From NCBI RefSeq assembly GCF_038405225.1, contig NZ_CP151657.1, positions 2,728,001 through 2,792,000 of the forward strand: a stretch of DNA of 64,000 nucleotides, given 5' to 3'. This stretch comes from Arthrobacter citreus (GTDB lineage: Bacteria; Actinomycetota; Actinomycetes; Actinomycetales; Micrococcaceae). Of this stretch, positions 7,936-17,498 are shown one piece after another (within the stretch, counting starts at the first letter, position 1; every line of letters starts with the position of its first letter). The notes under the pieces were generated by a model. The model was not told the origin of the DNA and did not search any database. It was given only the letters and a program-made list of their open reading frames with translations. The position numbers and the translations under genes were made by a program.

Positions 7936-8024
7936 GGGTGTCCTTCCGATCAGAGCTGTCCTTCGGACCTTAGCCCGGCAGCACCTGTCCCCGCAGCTTT
8001 TAGGCCAGCACCTGCCGCCGGCAC

Positions 8025-8699
8025 CTACCCCTGCAGCGCGCCGGCAAACCACCCGGTGATCGTGGTCGGATGCGTAATGGCGGTCCCGACGACGACGGCG
8101 AACGCCCCCGCGTCCAGGCAAGCCCGGGCCTGCGCCGGGGTGTGGATCCGTCCTTCGGCGATCAGCGGCCGGCCCAGGTCGAGGGCCGCAATCTCCGCGA
8201 TGAGTTCCAGGTCCGGACCATCGGTCTTCGGCCGCTCGCCCGTGTATCCGGCCAGCGTCGTGCCAATCACGTCAGCTCCGGCGTCGGCCGCCGCCTTGGC
8301 GTCGGCGGCGGACCCGCAGTCTGCCATCACCAGTGCCCCGGTCTGTTCATGCAGGGCCGCGATGGTTTCGGCGAGGTTGCGGCCGTCCGGCCGGGGCCGG
8401 CGGGTGCCGTCAATGGCAACAATGTCGGAACCGGCCGCGGCGCAGGCCAGCGCGTGGTCAAGCGTGGGAGTGATGAAAACGCCGTCGGTGCCGTCTTTCC
8501 ACAGCCCGATCATCGGCACATCCACCGCATCGCGTGTCTGTTCCAGGTCCTGGATCCCCTGGATCCGGACGGCGGCAGCACCGCCGATGACGGCGGCCTG
8601 CGCCATCTGCGCCATCGTGCGCGGATCGCGCATTGGCTCTCCGGGATAGGCCTGGCAGGAAACGATCAGCCGGGAGGCCAGAACGGAAAGGTCAAACAT
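8025..8699 (-). CDS. nanE: N-acetylmannosamine-6-phosphate 2-epimerase
   Basis: 224 residues, a TIM barrel of the NanE family that converts ManNAc-6-P to GlcNAc-6-P. Visible family blocks: LIVSCQAYPGEPM near the N-terminus, AAVRIQG, IGLWKDG (catalytic Lys), FITPTLDHA, IVAIDGTRRPRP, VMADCGS, DVIGTTLAGYT, LIAEGRIHTP and AVVVGTAITHPTTIT. The start is the ATG at 8699 with AGGAG 7 bases upstream. The upstream kinase gene ends within the first codons of this gene (8-base overlap), so the two are translationally coupled. It sits between NanK and an acetyltransferase in the nan operon. Confidence 0.93.
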   Translation of the reverse strand: MFDLSVLASRLIVSCQAYPGEPMRDPRTMAQMAQAAVIGGAAAVRIQGIQDLEQTRDAVDVPMIGLWKDGTDGVFITPTLDHALACAAAGSDIVAIDGTRRPRPDGRNLAETIAALHEQTGALVMADCGSAADAKAAADAGADVIGTTLAGYTGERPKTDGPDLELIAEIAALDLGRPLIAEGRIHTPAQARACLDAGAFAVVVGTAITHPTTITGWFAGALQG

Positions 8700-9765
8700 G
8701 GTGGTGCTCCTGTGATGCGTTGAGTTCAGCGGAAAGACGGTCAAAGGCGAATTTGGCGGCTCCCACGATGGCGGCGCTGGAGCCGAGGTCGGCCGGAACC
8801 ACGGGGAGGTCCGCCAGCGGGTCCATCAGCTCGGCACGCAGCGCGGCCCGGAACGGTGTCCACCACAGGTCACCGGCTCCGGCCACGCCGCCGCCGACCA
8901 CCACAACGGACGGATCCAACATGTTCGCGAGTCCGCCCACGGCCTGTCCGGCGGCTGTTGCTCCCGTGGTCAGGGCACGAAGGGCCAGCGGGTCACCGGC
9001 GCCCGCCATCTCGGCCACTTCCCGTCCCGTCACGCTCCCGGCGATGGCGTCACCGCCGGCAGGCTCACCGCCGGCAGGCTCCCCGCCGACGGTCTCCCCG
9101 CCGACGGTCTCCCCGCCGGCAGTTTCCCCGTCCACGAGTCGCCGGTACAGCGCGGCGATGGACGGCCCGGAGGCGATGGCCTCCACGTGCCCGGCCCGCC
9201 CGCAGCTGCACGGCAGCGGACGGCCGCCGTCGTCGTACGCGAAGGGTGAGGCCAGATGCCCCACGTGCCCGGCCACCGCCCGTGCCCCCAGATGCGGTCC
9301 GCCATCGAGAATCAGGGAACCGCCGACGCCGGTTCCCACGGCCACGAGCAAGCTGGAGTCCGCGCCGGCGGAGGCACCCCTCCAGTGCTCGCCCAAGTTA
9401 TGCGCATGCACGTCGTTGACCGCGTAGGCGGGCAGCCCGGACTGCTCAGCGACATGCGCCGCCAGCGGAGTGCCCGCCCAGCCGGTGAGGGAATCGGTGG
9501 CCGAAACCACCGATCCGTCCCGGGCGTCAATGACGCCGGCCGAACCAATGCCCACCGCCACCGGATCCAGCCCAGCAGCGCGGGCCTGGGCCAGCAGGGC
9601 GGTGACCAGCCCGACGGCGGTGGCCAGGATGGCTGCCGCTCCGGCGGCCGCGGGGGTGGGCCGGGACTCGACGGCGTGCACTGTGCCGGTGGCGTCCACA
9701 ATGCCGGCGGCCGTTTTGGTGCCGCCCAGGTCCACCCCGATGACGCACTGTGAAGCGGAGGGCAT
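8692..9765 (-). CDS. nanK: ROK-family N-acetylmannosamine kinase-like protein
   Basis: 357 residues. ROK sugar kinase with the phosphate loop VDLGGTKTAAGIVD at about 10-24 and the zinc motif CSCGRAGHVE, in which the third cysteine of the classic CxCGxxGC is histidine. By position between nanE and the lyase it should phosphorylate ManNAc to ManNAc-6-P. It is longer than typical NanK because a Gly-Glu-rich insertion of pentapeptide repeats (GGETV/GGEPA) of about 25 residues follows the zinc motif; it is encoded by a 15-bp tandem repeat. The start ATG at 9765 is 2 bases from the lyase stop. Glucokinase-like specificity cannot be excluded from sequence alone. Confidence 0.85.
   Translation of the reverse strand: MPSASQCVIGVDLGGTKTAAGIVDATGTVHAVESRPTPAAAGAAAILATAVGLVTALLAQARAAGLDPVAVGIGSAGVIDARDGSVVSATDSLTGWAGTPLAAHVAEQSGLPAYAVNDVHAHNLGEHWRGASAGADSSLLVAVGTGVGGSLILDGGPHLGARAVAGHVGHLASPFAYDDGGRPLPCSCGRAGHVEAIASGPSIAALYRRLVDGETAGGETVGGETVGGEPAGGEPAGGDAIAGSVTGREVAEMAGAGDPLALRALTTGATAAGQAVGGLANMLDPSVVVVGGGVAGAGDLWWTPFRAALRAELMDPLADLPVVPADLGSSAAIVGAAKFAFDRLSAELNASQEHHHV
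9049..9123. repeat. 15-bp in-frame minisatellite inside the ROK kinase gene
   Basis: Five tandem 15-base units (9049, 9064, 9079, 9094, 9109) of the form CTCCCCGCCGACGGT with a few substitutions; two adjacent units are identical. Each unit encodes one GGE(T/P)(A/V) pentapeptide, so gain or loss of units keeps the frame. Confidence 0.9.
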
Positions 9766-9767
9766 GA

Positions 9768-10700
9768 CTAGATCAGGCCGTTGCGCTCAAGGATGGTGCG
9801 GATGGCTGCTGTTTCCGCGTCATCCAGGCTCAGCATCGGCGCGGACATGACGTTGGTGTCGATGACACCCATCAGCATCAGTGCCGTCTTGAACGCGCCC
9901 AGACCGGCTGCGCCGCCGGAAACCCGGCCGGGTGCCGGGGTGTAGACAATGTTGAAAACGTCAGCGAGGCGGTCCTGTTCCGCTGCCGCAGTGGCGAAAT
10001 CGCCGGCCGCGGCGGCGTCGAACAGCCGGCGGTAACCGGCCGGATCCACGTTGCCCAAGCCGGGCACCACGCCGTCGGCGCCGCCGAGCAGGGCACCGTC
10101 CACCACCACTTCGTGGCCGGTGAAGATGGAGAAGTTGTCGATGCCGCGCGCGGCCAGGACGAGCTGGCGGAAGGACACGTCGTCACCGGAGGAATCCTTG
10201 ACGCCGGCAATGACCTGGTCCTGGCCCAGCTGGATCAGCAGGTTCAGCGGCAGCTTGAAGTGGGTGCGGACCGGCACGTCGTAGGCGAAGAGCGGCACGT
10301 CCAGGGCGGCGTGGATGCTGCGGAAGTGGGTGTCGGTTTCCTGCACGTTGGGGATGGCGTAGAACGGGGACGTCACCACCAGGGCGTCGGCGCCCAGGCC
10401 CACCATTTTCCGGCCCTCCTCGATGACGCGGTTGGTGGTCTGCTCGCACGCCCCGACGATCAGCGGGACCTGGCCGGCGTTGACGCCGGCAATGGTGGTG
10501 ACCACCAGTTCACGCTCGTCATTGGTCATGTACGGCACTTCGGCGGAGGAGCCCAGGACAAACAGACCGTGCACGCCGCCCTCCAGCAGGTGCTTGGTCA
10601 CCCGGGCCAGGGAATGGGTGTCGATGCTGCCGTCTGCGGAACGCGGAGTGACAACGGGGGGAATGACGCCGGTGAACTGGCGGATGGGCTGAGAGGCCAC
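9768..10700 (-). CDS. nanA: dihydrodipicolinate synthase/N-acetylneuraminate lyase family protein
   Basis: 310 residues, class I aldolase TIM barrel. The Schiff-base lysine is in IAGVKDSSGD (about residue 168) and the partner tyrosine in FAYDVPVR (about 140; the family usually has YNxP). The substrate carboxylate loop reads GSSAE instead of the common GSTGE/GTTGE. With NanK and NanE next to it, cleavage of N-acetylneuraminate (or a related acid) to ManNAc and pyruvate is the best guess; other 2-keto acid aldolase roles remain possible because of the changed loop. The GTG at 10700 is preferred over a TTG 4 codons upstream because GGAG lies 6-7 bases before it. Confidence 0.8.
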   Translation of the reverse strand: MASQPIRQFTGVIPPVVTPRSADGSIDTHSLARVTKHLLEGGVHGLFVLGSSAEVPYMTNDERELVVTTIAGVNAGQVPLIVGACEQTTNRVIEEGRKMVGLGADALVVTSPFYAIPNVQETDTHFRSIHAALDVPLFAYDVPVRTHFKLPLNLLIQLGQDQVIAGVKDSSGDDVSFRQLVLAARGIDNFSIFTGHEVVVDGALLGGADGVVPGLGNVDPAGYRRLFDAAAAGDFATAAAEQDRLADVFNIVYTPAPGRVSGGAAGLGAFKTALMLMGVIDTNVMSAPMLSLDDAETAAIRTILERNGLI

Positions 10701-10776
10701 AGATATCTCCAAGGTGCTGGTAATGGGTTGGTGCAGTGGAACGAGCCGGTGTTACCGGGGGGAAACAGGTGAAAAA

Positions 10777-11622
10777 TCAGGGGTGCAGCAGGCTGGGCGC
10801 GGCGCCCAGCAGCTTGCGGGTGTAGTCGTCCTTCGGGTTGGCGAAGATGTCTTCGGCCGGTCCCTCTTCGACAATCCGGCCGTAGTACATGACGCAGATA
10901 CGGTCGGAAACATAGCGGACGGTCTGGATGTCATGGGAAATGAAGACCATGCCCAGGTTCAGTTCGCGCTTCAGGTCAGCCAGCAGGTTCAGCACCTGGG
11001 CCCGGACGGACACGTCCAGGGCCGAGGTGGGCTCATCCGCCACGATCACCGCGGGATCCAGGGCCAGGGCCCGGGCAATGGCTACACGCTGACGCTGTCC
11101 GCCGGAAACCTGGTGAGGGGTGACCTCAGCGGCGGTGTAGGGCAGCCCCACCAGCGCCAGCAGGTCCTTGACCTTGGCTGCCCGGGACCGGGCGTCTCCG
11201 ATCCCGTGGACCTGCAGCGGATCGGTGAGGATGTCCTGGATGGTCATCCGCGGGTTCAGCGCGGTGGACGGATCTTGGAAGACGACGGCGACATCTTGGC
11301 CGAAGCGCTTCCGTTCCGCGGCGCGCCGGATGCTGATCGGCTTGCCGTGGAACAGGACCTCCCCGGCGGTGGGCTGCTGCAGCCCCACCAGGACCGAGGC
11401 CAGGGTGGACTTGCCGCAGCCGGACTCCCCCACCACGCCCACCGTTTCGCCGCGGCGGACGGTGAAGTCCACGCCGTCCACGGCCTTGACGATGTTGGGG
11501 CGGAAGATGGATCCGGTGCGGGTGCGGTGGTAGACCTTGAGGCCGCGCAGTTCCAGGACCGGTGTGGTGCGGGCGGGCGCCGCTGCGTTCAAGGAATGAG
11601 TGCTCATGGATTCGGTGCTCAT
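10777..11622 (-). CDS. oligopeptide/Sat-type ABC transporter ATP-binding protein (OppF/DppF-like)
   Basis: 281 residues. Walker [11 protein letters not shown]-loop [14 protein letters not shown], signature [15 protein letters not shown], Walker [16 protein letters not shown] and H-loop FISHDI. The C-terminal part ([29 protein letters not shown]) is the OppF/DppF tail. It is the second ATPase of the transporter; its first codons overlap the permease-ATPase fusion gene (ATGA). Adjacent nan genes suggest a sialic acid or related substrate rather than peptide. Confidence 0.9.
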   Translation of the reverse strand: MSTESMSTHSLNAAAPARTTPVLELRGLKVYHRTRTGSIFRPNIVKAVDGVDFTVRRGETVGVVGESGCGKSTLASVLVGLQQPTAGEVLFHGKPISIRRAAERKRFGQDVAVVFQDPSTALNPRMTIQDILTDPLQVHGIGDARSRAAKVKDLLALVGLPYTAAEVTPHQVSGGQRQRVAIARALALDPAVIVADEPTSALDVSVRAQVLNLLADLKRELNLGMVFISHDIQTVRYVSDRICVMYYGRIVEEGPAEDIFANPKDDYTRKLLGAAPSLLHP

Positions 11623-13760
11623 GCTTGTCCTTCGGCACTGGTGCCGGCGGCGGCCAAGGTGGCGCCGTCGTCGTTGTGGCTGTCTGTCAGGTGGCTGGCC
11701 CAGTAGTGCTCGCCCTCGCCCACACGGACAAAGGACAGGATCTGGTCCGGATCGGCGTCCGGACGCAGGGAGCGTTCGGCAAACCGGTCTCCGGCCGCGA
11801 ATTCGCGCGGCGAGGGAACGGTGCCCTGGATCTGGTGCAGCCGGTCGGCGTCGGACTCGATGGACAGCACGGCGCCGAGCAGGCCGCGGGTGTACTCGTG
11901 GTGCGGGTTGCGCATCAGTTCGGATGCTCCGGCGGATTCCACCACCTGGCCGGCATACATCACGGTGATGCGGTGCGCCAGGGAGGCTACCAGGGCCAGG
12001 TCATGGCTGACGAAGACCATGGCAAAGCCGAGTTCCTCGCGCAGTTCGTTGAGCAGGTCCACCACCTGTTTCTGGACGGTGACGTCCAGGGCTGTGGTGG
12101 GCTCGTCAGCGACGATGATCTTCGGCGAGCGGGACAGGGCCATCGCCACGAGCACGCGCTGGCGCTGTCCGCCGGAGAGCTCGTGCGGATAGCTCTTGAG
12201 GGTCCGCTCGGGGTCCAGCTTCACCAGTTCCAGCAGTTCGCGCGGGGACTTGCGGCCGTTGCGGCGGGTGAGCTGCAACAGCTGGTCCTTGATCAGCATG
12301 GACGGGTTGAGCGAGCTCAGCGCGTCCTGGTACACCATGGCAATCTGCTCCCCGCGCAGTCCGCGGTAGCGCTGGTCGCGTTCGCGCTTGTCGTTGGTCA
12401 GCAGTTCCTTGCCGTTGAATGTGATGGATCCGCTGAGCACCGCGGTGGGCGGCAGCAGTCCCATGATGGCCAGGGACGTGATGGATTTGCCGCAGCCGGA
12501 TTCCCCCACCAGGCCCATGGTTTCGCCCTCGCGGACGGTGAAGCTGACCCGGTCCACAATGGCGGTGTCGCCGTAGCGGCCCGGGAAGCGGATGGACAGG
12601 TCGCGGACTTCGAGGATGACGGGGGCCTCCTCGCCGACGGCGGGCAGCCTGTCGGTCCGGCGGTTCTCCACGGCGGCGAGCAGCTCCAGCTCCTCGGCCA
12701 GGGCGGCCAGGGATCCGGGCTGGTTGATGAGGGTGCCGGCGGCGGTGTCCTCCACCACGGTTCCTTCGGTCGCTGCGGGCGGAGCGGCGACGGCGGCATC
12801 TGCCGGTGCGGGAACGGCGGCTGCGGCAGCCGCTTCCTTCACCACGGTGTCCTTAACCATGGCGTCCTTCACCGGTGCGGCCCGGCGCGGACGCGGATTG
12901 ACCATGGCATCGGTGAGTCCTTCGGCCAGGATGTTCAGCGCCAGGACGGTGAGCAGGATGGCAATGCCGCCAAACGTCGTCGGCCACCAGGCCCCGCTGA
13001 AGACCACGTTGCGGCCGTCGGCCATCACGTTGCCCCAGGAGGCGGACGGCGGCTGGACACCGGCGCCGAGGAAGGACAGGGACGCCTCCAGGATGATGGC
13101 GTCAGCCACCATTACCGTGGCGAAAACGAGCACGGGGGCCGCGGTGTTGCGGACCACGTGTTTGGTCAGGATGAACAGCCGGCCGGCGCCGATCACGCGT
13201 TCGGCGCGGACATAGTCCTCGCCGTACTGGGCGAGGACGTTGGCGCGGACCACCCGGGCCAGCTGCGGCGTGTAGACAATGGCAATAGCGAAGATGATCA
13301 CCGGAACGGTGGACCCGAAGAGGGCAACCGAATAGTCCTTGAGGGCAAACAGCAGGGCGGCGGCCAGCGCGATGCCGGGGAACGCCATCATGATGTCCAG
13401 GACGCGCATGATGCCTTCATTGACCGACTTGCGGGATGTTGCGGCCAGGGCTCCGAGGACGGCGCCGAGGACCACGGCCACCAGTACCGAGCCGAGGCCG
13501 ATCGCCGCGGAGACGCGGGCGCCGTACAGCAGCCGGGAGAACACGTCGTAGCTGTTCCCGTCGGTGCCCATCAGGTGCTCGCCGCCGGGCGGAAGCACCG
13601 GGGCGCTGGATTCGTTCTCGCCGAACGGGGCGAGCATGGGTCCGGTGACGGCGATGAACGCCACCAGGACCAGGAACGCCAGGGCGAGCTTGGAACTGAG
13701 TTTCAGGGAAGTGAAGCGGGCGCCGGATGTGGCGAGCCGTTCAGCGAGTCCGTTGCGCAT
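11619..13760 (-). CDS. ABC transporter permease (DppC-like) fused to ATP-binding protein (DppD-like)
   Basis: 713 residues, two normally separate subunits in one chain. Residues 1-285 are a DppC-type permease with a single N-terminal TM helix, an extracytoplasmic segment (APVLPPGGEHLMGTDGNSYD) and five further TM helices carrying the EAA-like loop (DYVRAERVIGAG). Residues about 286-375 are an Ala/Val/Pro/Glu-rich linker. The ATPase from about 380 has [49 protein letters not shown] and SHDLA. Such fusions are known in actinobacterial Dpp/Opp systems. It overlaps the next gene by 4 bases and lies 2 bases after dppB, so the four transporter genes are one operon. Confidence 0.92.
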   Translation of the reverse strand: MRNGLAERLATSGARFTSLKLSSKLALAFLVLVAFIAVTGPMLAPFGENESSAPVLPPGGEHLMGTDGNSYDVFSRLLYGARVSAAIGLGSVLVAVVLGAVLGALAATSRKSVNEGIMRVLDIMMAFPGIALAAALLFALKDYSVALFGSTVPVIIFAIAIVYTPQLARVVRANVLAQYGEDYVRAERVIGAGRLFILTKHVVRNTAAPVLVFATVMVADAIILEASLSFLGAGVQPPSASWGNVMADGRNVVFSGAWWPTTFGGIAILLTVLALNILAEGLTDAMVNPRPRRAAPVKDAMVKDTVVKEAAAAAAVPAPADAAVAAPPAATEGTVVEDTAAGTLINQPGSLAALAEELELLAAVENRRTDRLPAVGEEAPVILEVRDLSIRFPGRYGDTAIVDRVSFTVREGETMGLVGESGCGKSITSLAIMGLLPPTAVLSGSITFNGKELLTNDKRERDQRYRGLRGEQIAMVYQDALSSLNPSMLIKDQLLQLTRRNGRKSPRELLELVKLDPERTLKSYPHELSGGQRQRVLVAMALSRSPKIIVADEPTTALDVTVQKQVVDLLNELREELGFAMVFVSHDLALVASLAHRITVMYAGQVVESAGASELMRNPHHEYTRGLLGAVLSIESDADRLHQIQGTVPSPREFAAGDRFAERSLRPDADPDQILSFVRVGEGEHYWASHLTDSHNDDGATLAAAGTSAEGQA

Positions 13761-13762
13761 GG

Positions 13763-14722
13763 TTATACCGTCCGGATCCGGGGATTGATGAGTACGTAGA
13801 GGACATCCACCAGGATGTTGACGACGACGAACGCCACCGCGATGGTCAGCACGGCACCCTGGACGAGGTTGGTGTCCGAGGTGTTGAGCCCGACGATGAT
13901 CAGGTCTCCCATGCCGTTGAGGTTGAAGATTTTCTCGATCACCACGGCGCCGCCCAGCAGATAGCCGATCCGCAGGCCCAGGACGGTAACCGGGGTTACC
14001 AGGGCGTTGCGCAGCACGTTCCGGGCCACGACGGTCCGGTACGGAACGCCGTTGCCGATGGCCGTGCGGACGTAATCGCGGTCCAGCTCCTCAACCATGG
14101 ATGTTCGCACCACCCGGATGAGGGAAGCGGAGACCGGCAGGCCCAGGGCCAGTGCGGGCAGGGCCATGGAATACATCCAGCCGACAAAGCCGTACTGATC
14201 GGCCCAGTCCAGGCCTCCGGTGGGGAAGATCGAACCCGCCGGCAGGGCGAACCACTGGATGAGCAGGATGGCCAGCCAGAACGACGGCGTCGCGATGGCG
14301 GCAATCGAGAACACGCGGATGGCCTGGTCCGGCCAGCGGTCCCGGTACAGGGCGCTGGTTACGCCCAGCACCAGGGCCAGGAACACGGCCAGCAGGATGC
14401 CGAGCAGGGTCAGCTGCAGGGTGACCGGGAATGCCGCGGCAATCTTGGAGGCCACGGATTCCTCCGGCGGGTTGGTGAAGCCGAAGTCCAGCCGCACCAC
14501 TCCGCCCAGGTAGCGCAGGAACTGCACCAGCAGGGAGTCGTTCAGGCCGCGGTCCTCACGGAAGGCGTCTTTGGCCTCTTCGCTGGCGTTCTCGCCCAGG
14601 ACGGCGGTGGCGCGGTCCGCCGGGATCACCGACAGGACGATAAAGACCATGATGGTGACGCCCAGCAGCATGAACGGCAGAGCTGCCAGCCTGCGGCCCA
14701 GCAGGCGCAAAAGTGTTGCCAT
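13763..14722 (-). CDS. ABC transporter permease (DppB-like)
   Basis: 319 residues, six predicted TM helices: the first at about 8-30, then a long extracytoplasmic region (AVLGENASEEAKDAFREDRGLNDSLLVQFLRYLGGVVRL, read in parts) typical of DppB/OppB, and the conserved EAA-type loop DYVRTAIGNGVPYRTVVARNVLRNA. GGAG lies 9 bases before the ATG. Partner of the DppC half of the neighbouring fusion protein. Confidence 0.92.
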   Translation of the reverse strand: MATLLRLLGRRLAALPFMLLGVTIMVFIVLSVIPADRATAVLGENASEEAKDAFREDRGLNDSLLVQFLRYLGGVVRLDFGFTNPPEESVASKIAAAFPVTLQLTLLGILLAVFLALVLGVTSALYRDRWPDQAIRVFSIAAIATPSFWLAILLIQWFALPAGSIFPTGGLDWADQYGFVGWMYSMALPALALGLPVSASLIRVVRTSMVEELDRDYVRTAIGNGVPYRTVVARNVLRNALVTPVTVLGLRIGYLLGGAVVIEKIFNLNGMGDLIIVGLNTSDTNLVQGAVLTIAVAFVVVNILVDVLYVLINPRIRTV

Positions 14723-14805
14723 GTTTTATTTCTCCAAGTGGTGCGGGGGCCGCCCTGCCGGAGGAGGGCGTCTGGGGGGATGTCCCTCATCCGGCAGGAC
14801 AGGTC

Positions 14806-16410
14806 TTACTTCCGGCCGACGCCTACGAAGGAGAGGCCGGTGGTCGGAAGCGGCGCAAAGCCGTCGAGCGTGCTGCTGTCCCACGCGGTGGGAAGCTGGC
14901 GGTGGAAGAGCGGGTACAGGGGCACCTCTTCGGCAACAATGTCGACGACGGCGGCGTGCAGCTTTTTCGCTTCTGCCGGCTCCTTCTGGACCGCTTCGTC
15001 CAGCTTTGCCTGGACCTCCGCGTACTCCGGGGTGCCGGCCCAGGCCATGCGGTTCTTCGCCCAGGTGTCGCCGCGGTAGAACCAGCTCAGCAGCAGGTCG
15101 CCGTCGTTGCCGAAGACCGAGGGATCGCCCGGCGCAATGAGCACATCGAAGTTCTGGCCGCCCACCTTTTCCGGGGCGTAGACCGCCGCGGACTGGAGGG
15201 GTTCCAGCGTGGTGGTGATGCCAATCGCGTCCCAGCTTTCCTTAATCAGCGGGGTCACCTTGGTGACCCAGCCGGCGTCGGTGGAGGTCAGCGTAACGGT
15301 CATGTTTTCCATGCCGGCTTCCTTGAGCAGAGCCTTGGCCTTCTCCGGGTCATAACCGTAGACGGTGCCGGCTTCCGTGTAGGACGGGTGGCCCTTCTGG
15401 AAGTAGGAGGTTGCGGCGGCGGCGTTGCCCAGCAGCGCCTTGGAAATGATGTCCTCGGTGTTGGTGGCGTAATGCAGAGCCTGCCGCACCCGCTTGTCGG
15501 CGAACTTCTCCGAAGCACAGTTGAACATCATGAACAGCAGGCCGAAGGACTGCACGGACTCCACATCCAGCTTGGCCTTGAGCTGGTCCACATCCAGGTA
15601 GGGAATATCCTCGATGGCCTGGGTGCGGGACGGAACCGCCGCAACGCGAGCCGCCGGGTCCGCCAGCAGCAGCCAGGTCATGTCGGTGACCTTGGCCGGG
15701 TAGGAGCCGTTGTACTCCTCGAACTTCTTGAAGACAATCCGGTCTTCCTTGACCGCTGAGACAAACTTGTACGGTCCGCTGCCCAACGGCGCCAGGTCAA
15801 AGGCTGCCTTGTCCTGGGCCAGGGCCTTGGGAACGATCTTGACCACGGAAATGCGCGGGCCGAACTCGGCGAAGGGGTACTTCAGCTCGAACTTCACGGC
15901 GTCGCCGTCGGCGGTGACCGAGGCGATGAAGGGGATGAAACCGGCAAACAGGGAGGCGTTCGCCGGATCGAGCACGCGTTCAAAGGAGTAGACGACGTCG
16001 TCGACGGTGACGGGCTCGCCGTTGTGGAACGTTGCGCCCTCACGGAGCGTGACGCGGTACGTGGTGTCGTTGACCTTTTCGGGTTCGGCCGCGGCCAGGG
16101 CCAGGTACGGCTTCCGGGTGGCCGGGTGCAGCTCCGTCAGGCCTTCGAAGATGTGGAGGTTGGCGGCCACCGGCGTTGCGCCAGTGGCGGACATCGGGTC
16201 GAAGCCGGTGGAGAGGGAATAGGAAATTCCGGCTTCAATGGAGTCTGCTGCAGCGGCGCCGGTGCCGCTGGCGGCAGGTGCACCGCCCGGGCTGCACGCA
16301 GCCAGGGAGCCGGCAAAGGCTGACGCGGTGCCCAGGACACCGGCAATGCGCAGGAAATCGCGCCGGCTGGCGTTCCGGAGAAAGCCGGTGCTCTCGGAAG
16401 TTGTACTCAT
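14806..16410 (-). CDS. ABC transporter substrate-binding lipoprotein (SBP_bac_5, DppA/SatA-like)
   Basis: 534 residues. The N-terminus has a Tat-like motif ([11 protein letters not shown]) followed by a hydrophobic stretch and the lipobox SLAAC, so it is probably a Tat-exported lipoprotein. The mature part is a family 5 solute-binding protein ([55 protein letters not shown]). The ATG at 16410 is preferred over an adjacent TTG because GAGG is 7 bases upstream. It is the first gene of the operon, reads from a promoter facing away from the GntR regulator and is followed by permeases and nan enzymes, pointing to sialic acid-type uptake (as with SatABCD of Haemophilus ducreyi). Confidence 0.9.
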   Translation of the reverse strand: MSTTSESTGFLRNASRRDFLRIAGVLGTASAFAGSLAACSPGGAPAASGTGAAAADSIEAGISYSLSTGFDPMSATGATPVAANLHIFEGLTELHPATRKPYLALAAAEPEKVNDTTYRVTLREGATFHNGEPVTVDDVVYSFERVLDPANASLFAGFIPFIASVTADGDAVKFELKYPFAEFGPRISVVKIVPKALAQDKAAFDLAPLGSGPYKFVSAVKEDRIVFKKFEEYNGSYPAKVTDMTWLLLADPAARVAAVPSRTQAIEDIPYLDVDQLKAKLDVESVQSFGLLFMMFNCASEKFADKRVRQALHYATNTEDIISKALLGNAAAATSYFQKGHPSYTEAGTVYGYDPEKAKALLKEAGMENMTVTLTSTDAGWVTKVTPLIKESWDAIGITTTLEPLQSAAVYAPEKVGGQNFDVLIAPGDPSVFGNDGDLLLSWFYRGDTWAKNRMAWAGTPEYAEVQAKLDEAVQKEPAEAKKLHAAVVDIVAEEVPLYPLFHRQLPTAWDSSTLDGFAPLPTTGLSFVGVGRK

Positions 16411-16477
16411 CAAGGTGCCTCACCATTCGGGTGTGATGTGGATATCGGACGTAGGACATCCCATGCGGGTTGAATAG

Positions 16478-16525
16478 ACTGTAAGCTGAATCACAAGACG
16501 CGGTCAAGCACGTCATTACTGTGAC
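16478..16525 (-). promoter_or_regulatory. promoter and candidate operator of the sat-nan operon
   Basis: On the minus strand TTGACC (16507-16502) and TACAGT (16483-16478) are 18 bases apart. GTCA-TTACTG-TGAC (16512-16525) lies directly upstream of the -35 and is a candidate site for the adjacent GntR/FadR regulator. The transcript would have a leader of about 60 bases. Confidence 0.5.
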
Positions 16526-16674
16526 CACGTGGAACCCCGCCCGCACCGGGTCCGGGACGACGCACAGCGGGACGTGCGCCCTGCTCTTGCCCGAGTTGGA
16601 CCCCGGCCCATTGCCCGAACTGATGCCCGAACCGTGAAGATTTGCTTAACGACCTTTTCCAAGGAGTGCCGATT

Positions 16675-17457
16675 TTGGTGAAAAACACCACGCAGCCGCT
16701 TTCCGACGCAGACGCTCCCCCGTCTGCGTATCCGGTCCGCGCTCCGGCCCGGCCGCCCCGCTTCAGCGCCCAGGCCAGACTGGCCGCCCTGCAAAGCGAC
16801 ATCATGGACCTGATCCTCGACAGCAAGCTGCAGGCCGGAAGTCCGCTGCCCACCGAGGCCGAACTGTGCTCGGCGCTGGGCGTGGGCCGCAACACCCTGC
16901 GGGAATCCCTCAAGGTGCTGCAGGCGCTGGGCGTGGTGGAGATCCGGCACGGCTACGGCATGTTTGTTGCGCCCACCAATTTTGATGCCCTGACCGCCGG
17001 GCTCAGCTTCCGGGGCCGGCTGTCGCTGCGGCAGCAGGGCAAGGAGGCACTGGAGCTGGTGGATGTTCGGCAGACCCTGGAATCAGGACTGATTGGCCAG
17101 GCCATGACCCTGATGACGCCGGAACATCTGGCCCGCATCGAGGCCACTGTCCAGGAGATGGAATCCCTGGCCGATCAGGGGCAGGCGCTGGCCGCCGTGG
17201 ACTCGGAGTTTCACCGGCAGCTTTTTGAGCCGCTGGGCAATGAACTGCTGACCCACCTGATGTCGGTCTTTTGGGACGTCTACAGCCGGATCCATGCAGA
17301 AGCAGGCATGAAGACCGCCAGCCTGCATGCCACCGCGCACATGCACCGGGAGATTTTCGAAGCCGTGCGCTCCGGCGACAAAGCGCTGGCATCGGAGCGG
17401 ATCAACAGTCATTTTGACGGCATCCGCGAAGCCATTGCCGAACTGGTGCGCCGATGA
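16675..17457 (+). CDS. FadR-subfamily GntR transcriptional regulator (NanR-like position)
   Basis: About 260 residues. The N-terminal winged helix has SPLPTEAELCSALGVGRNTLRESLKVLQALGVVEIRHGYGMFV (about 55-100, read in parts), the GntR signature; the C-terminal FCD domain has DVRQTLESGLIGQA, DSEFHRQLF and HMHREIFEAV with the histidines that bind metal or ligand. Start: AAGGAG at 16661-16666 is 8 bases before TTG 16675 (11 before GTG 16678). Divergent from the sat-nan operon and directly upstream of nagB, it is probably the amino-sugar regulator of the cluster. Confidence 0.85.
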   Translation: MVKNTTQPLSDADAPPSAYPVRAPARPPRFSAQARLAALQSDIMDLILDSKLQAGSPLPTEAELCSALGVGRNTLRESLKVLQALGVVEIRHGYGMFVAPTNFDALTAGLSFRGRLSLRQQGKEALELVDVRQTLESGLIGQAMTLMTPEHLARIEATVQEMESLADQGQALAAVDSEFHRQLFEPLGNELLTHLMSVFWDVYSRIHAEAGMKTASLHATAHMHREIFEAVRSGDKALASERINSHFDGIREAIAELVRR

Positions 17458-17498
17458 CCGCGCTCCACGCACGAACTGACCTAAAGGAACAGCACATC

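Noticed and set aside
11562-13799. 745-codon open frame on the plus strand
   Set aside because: Antisense shadow of the permease-ATPase fusion; Gly/Gln/His-rich composition with no domain.
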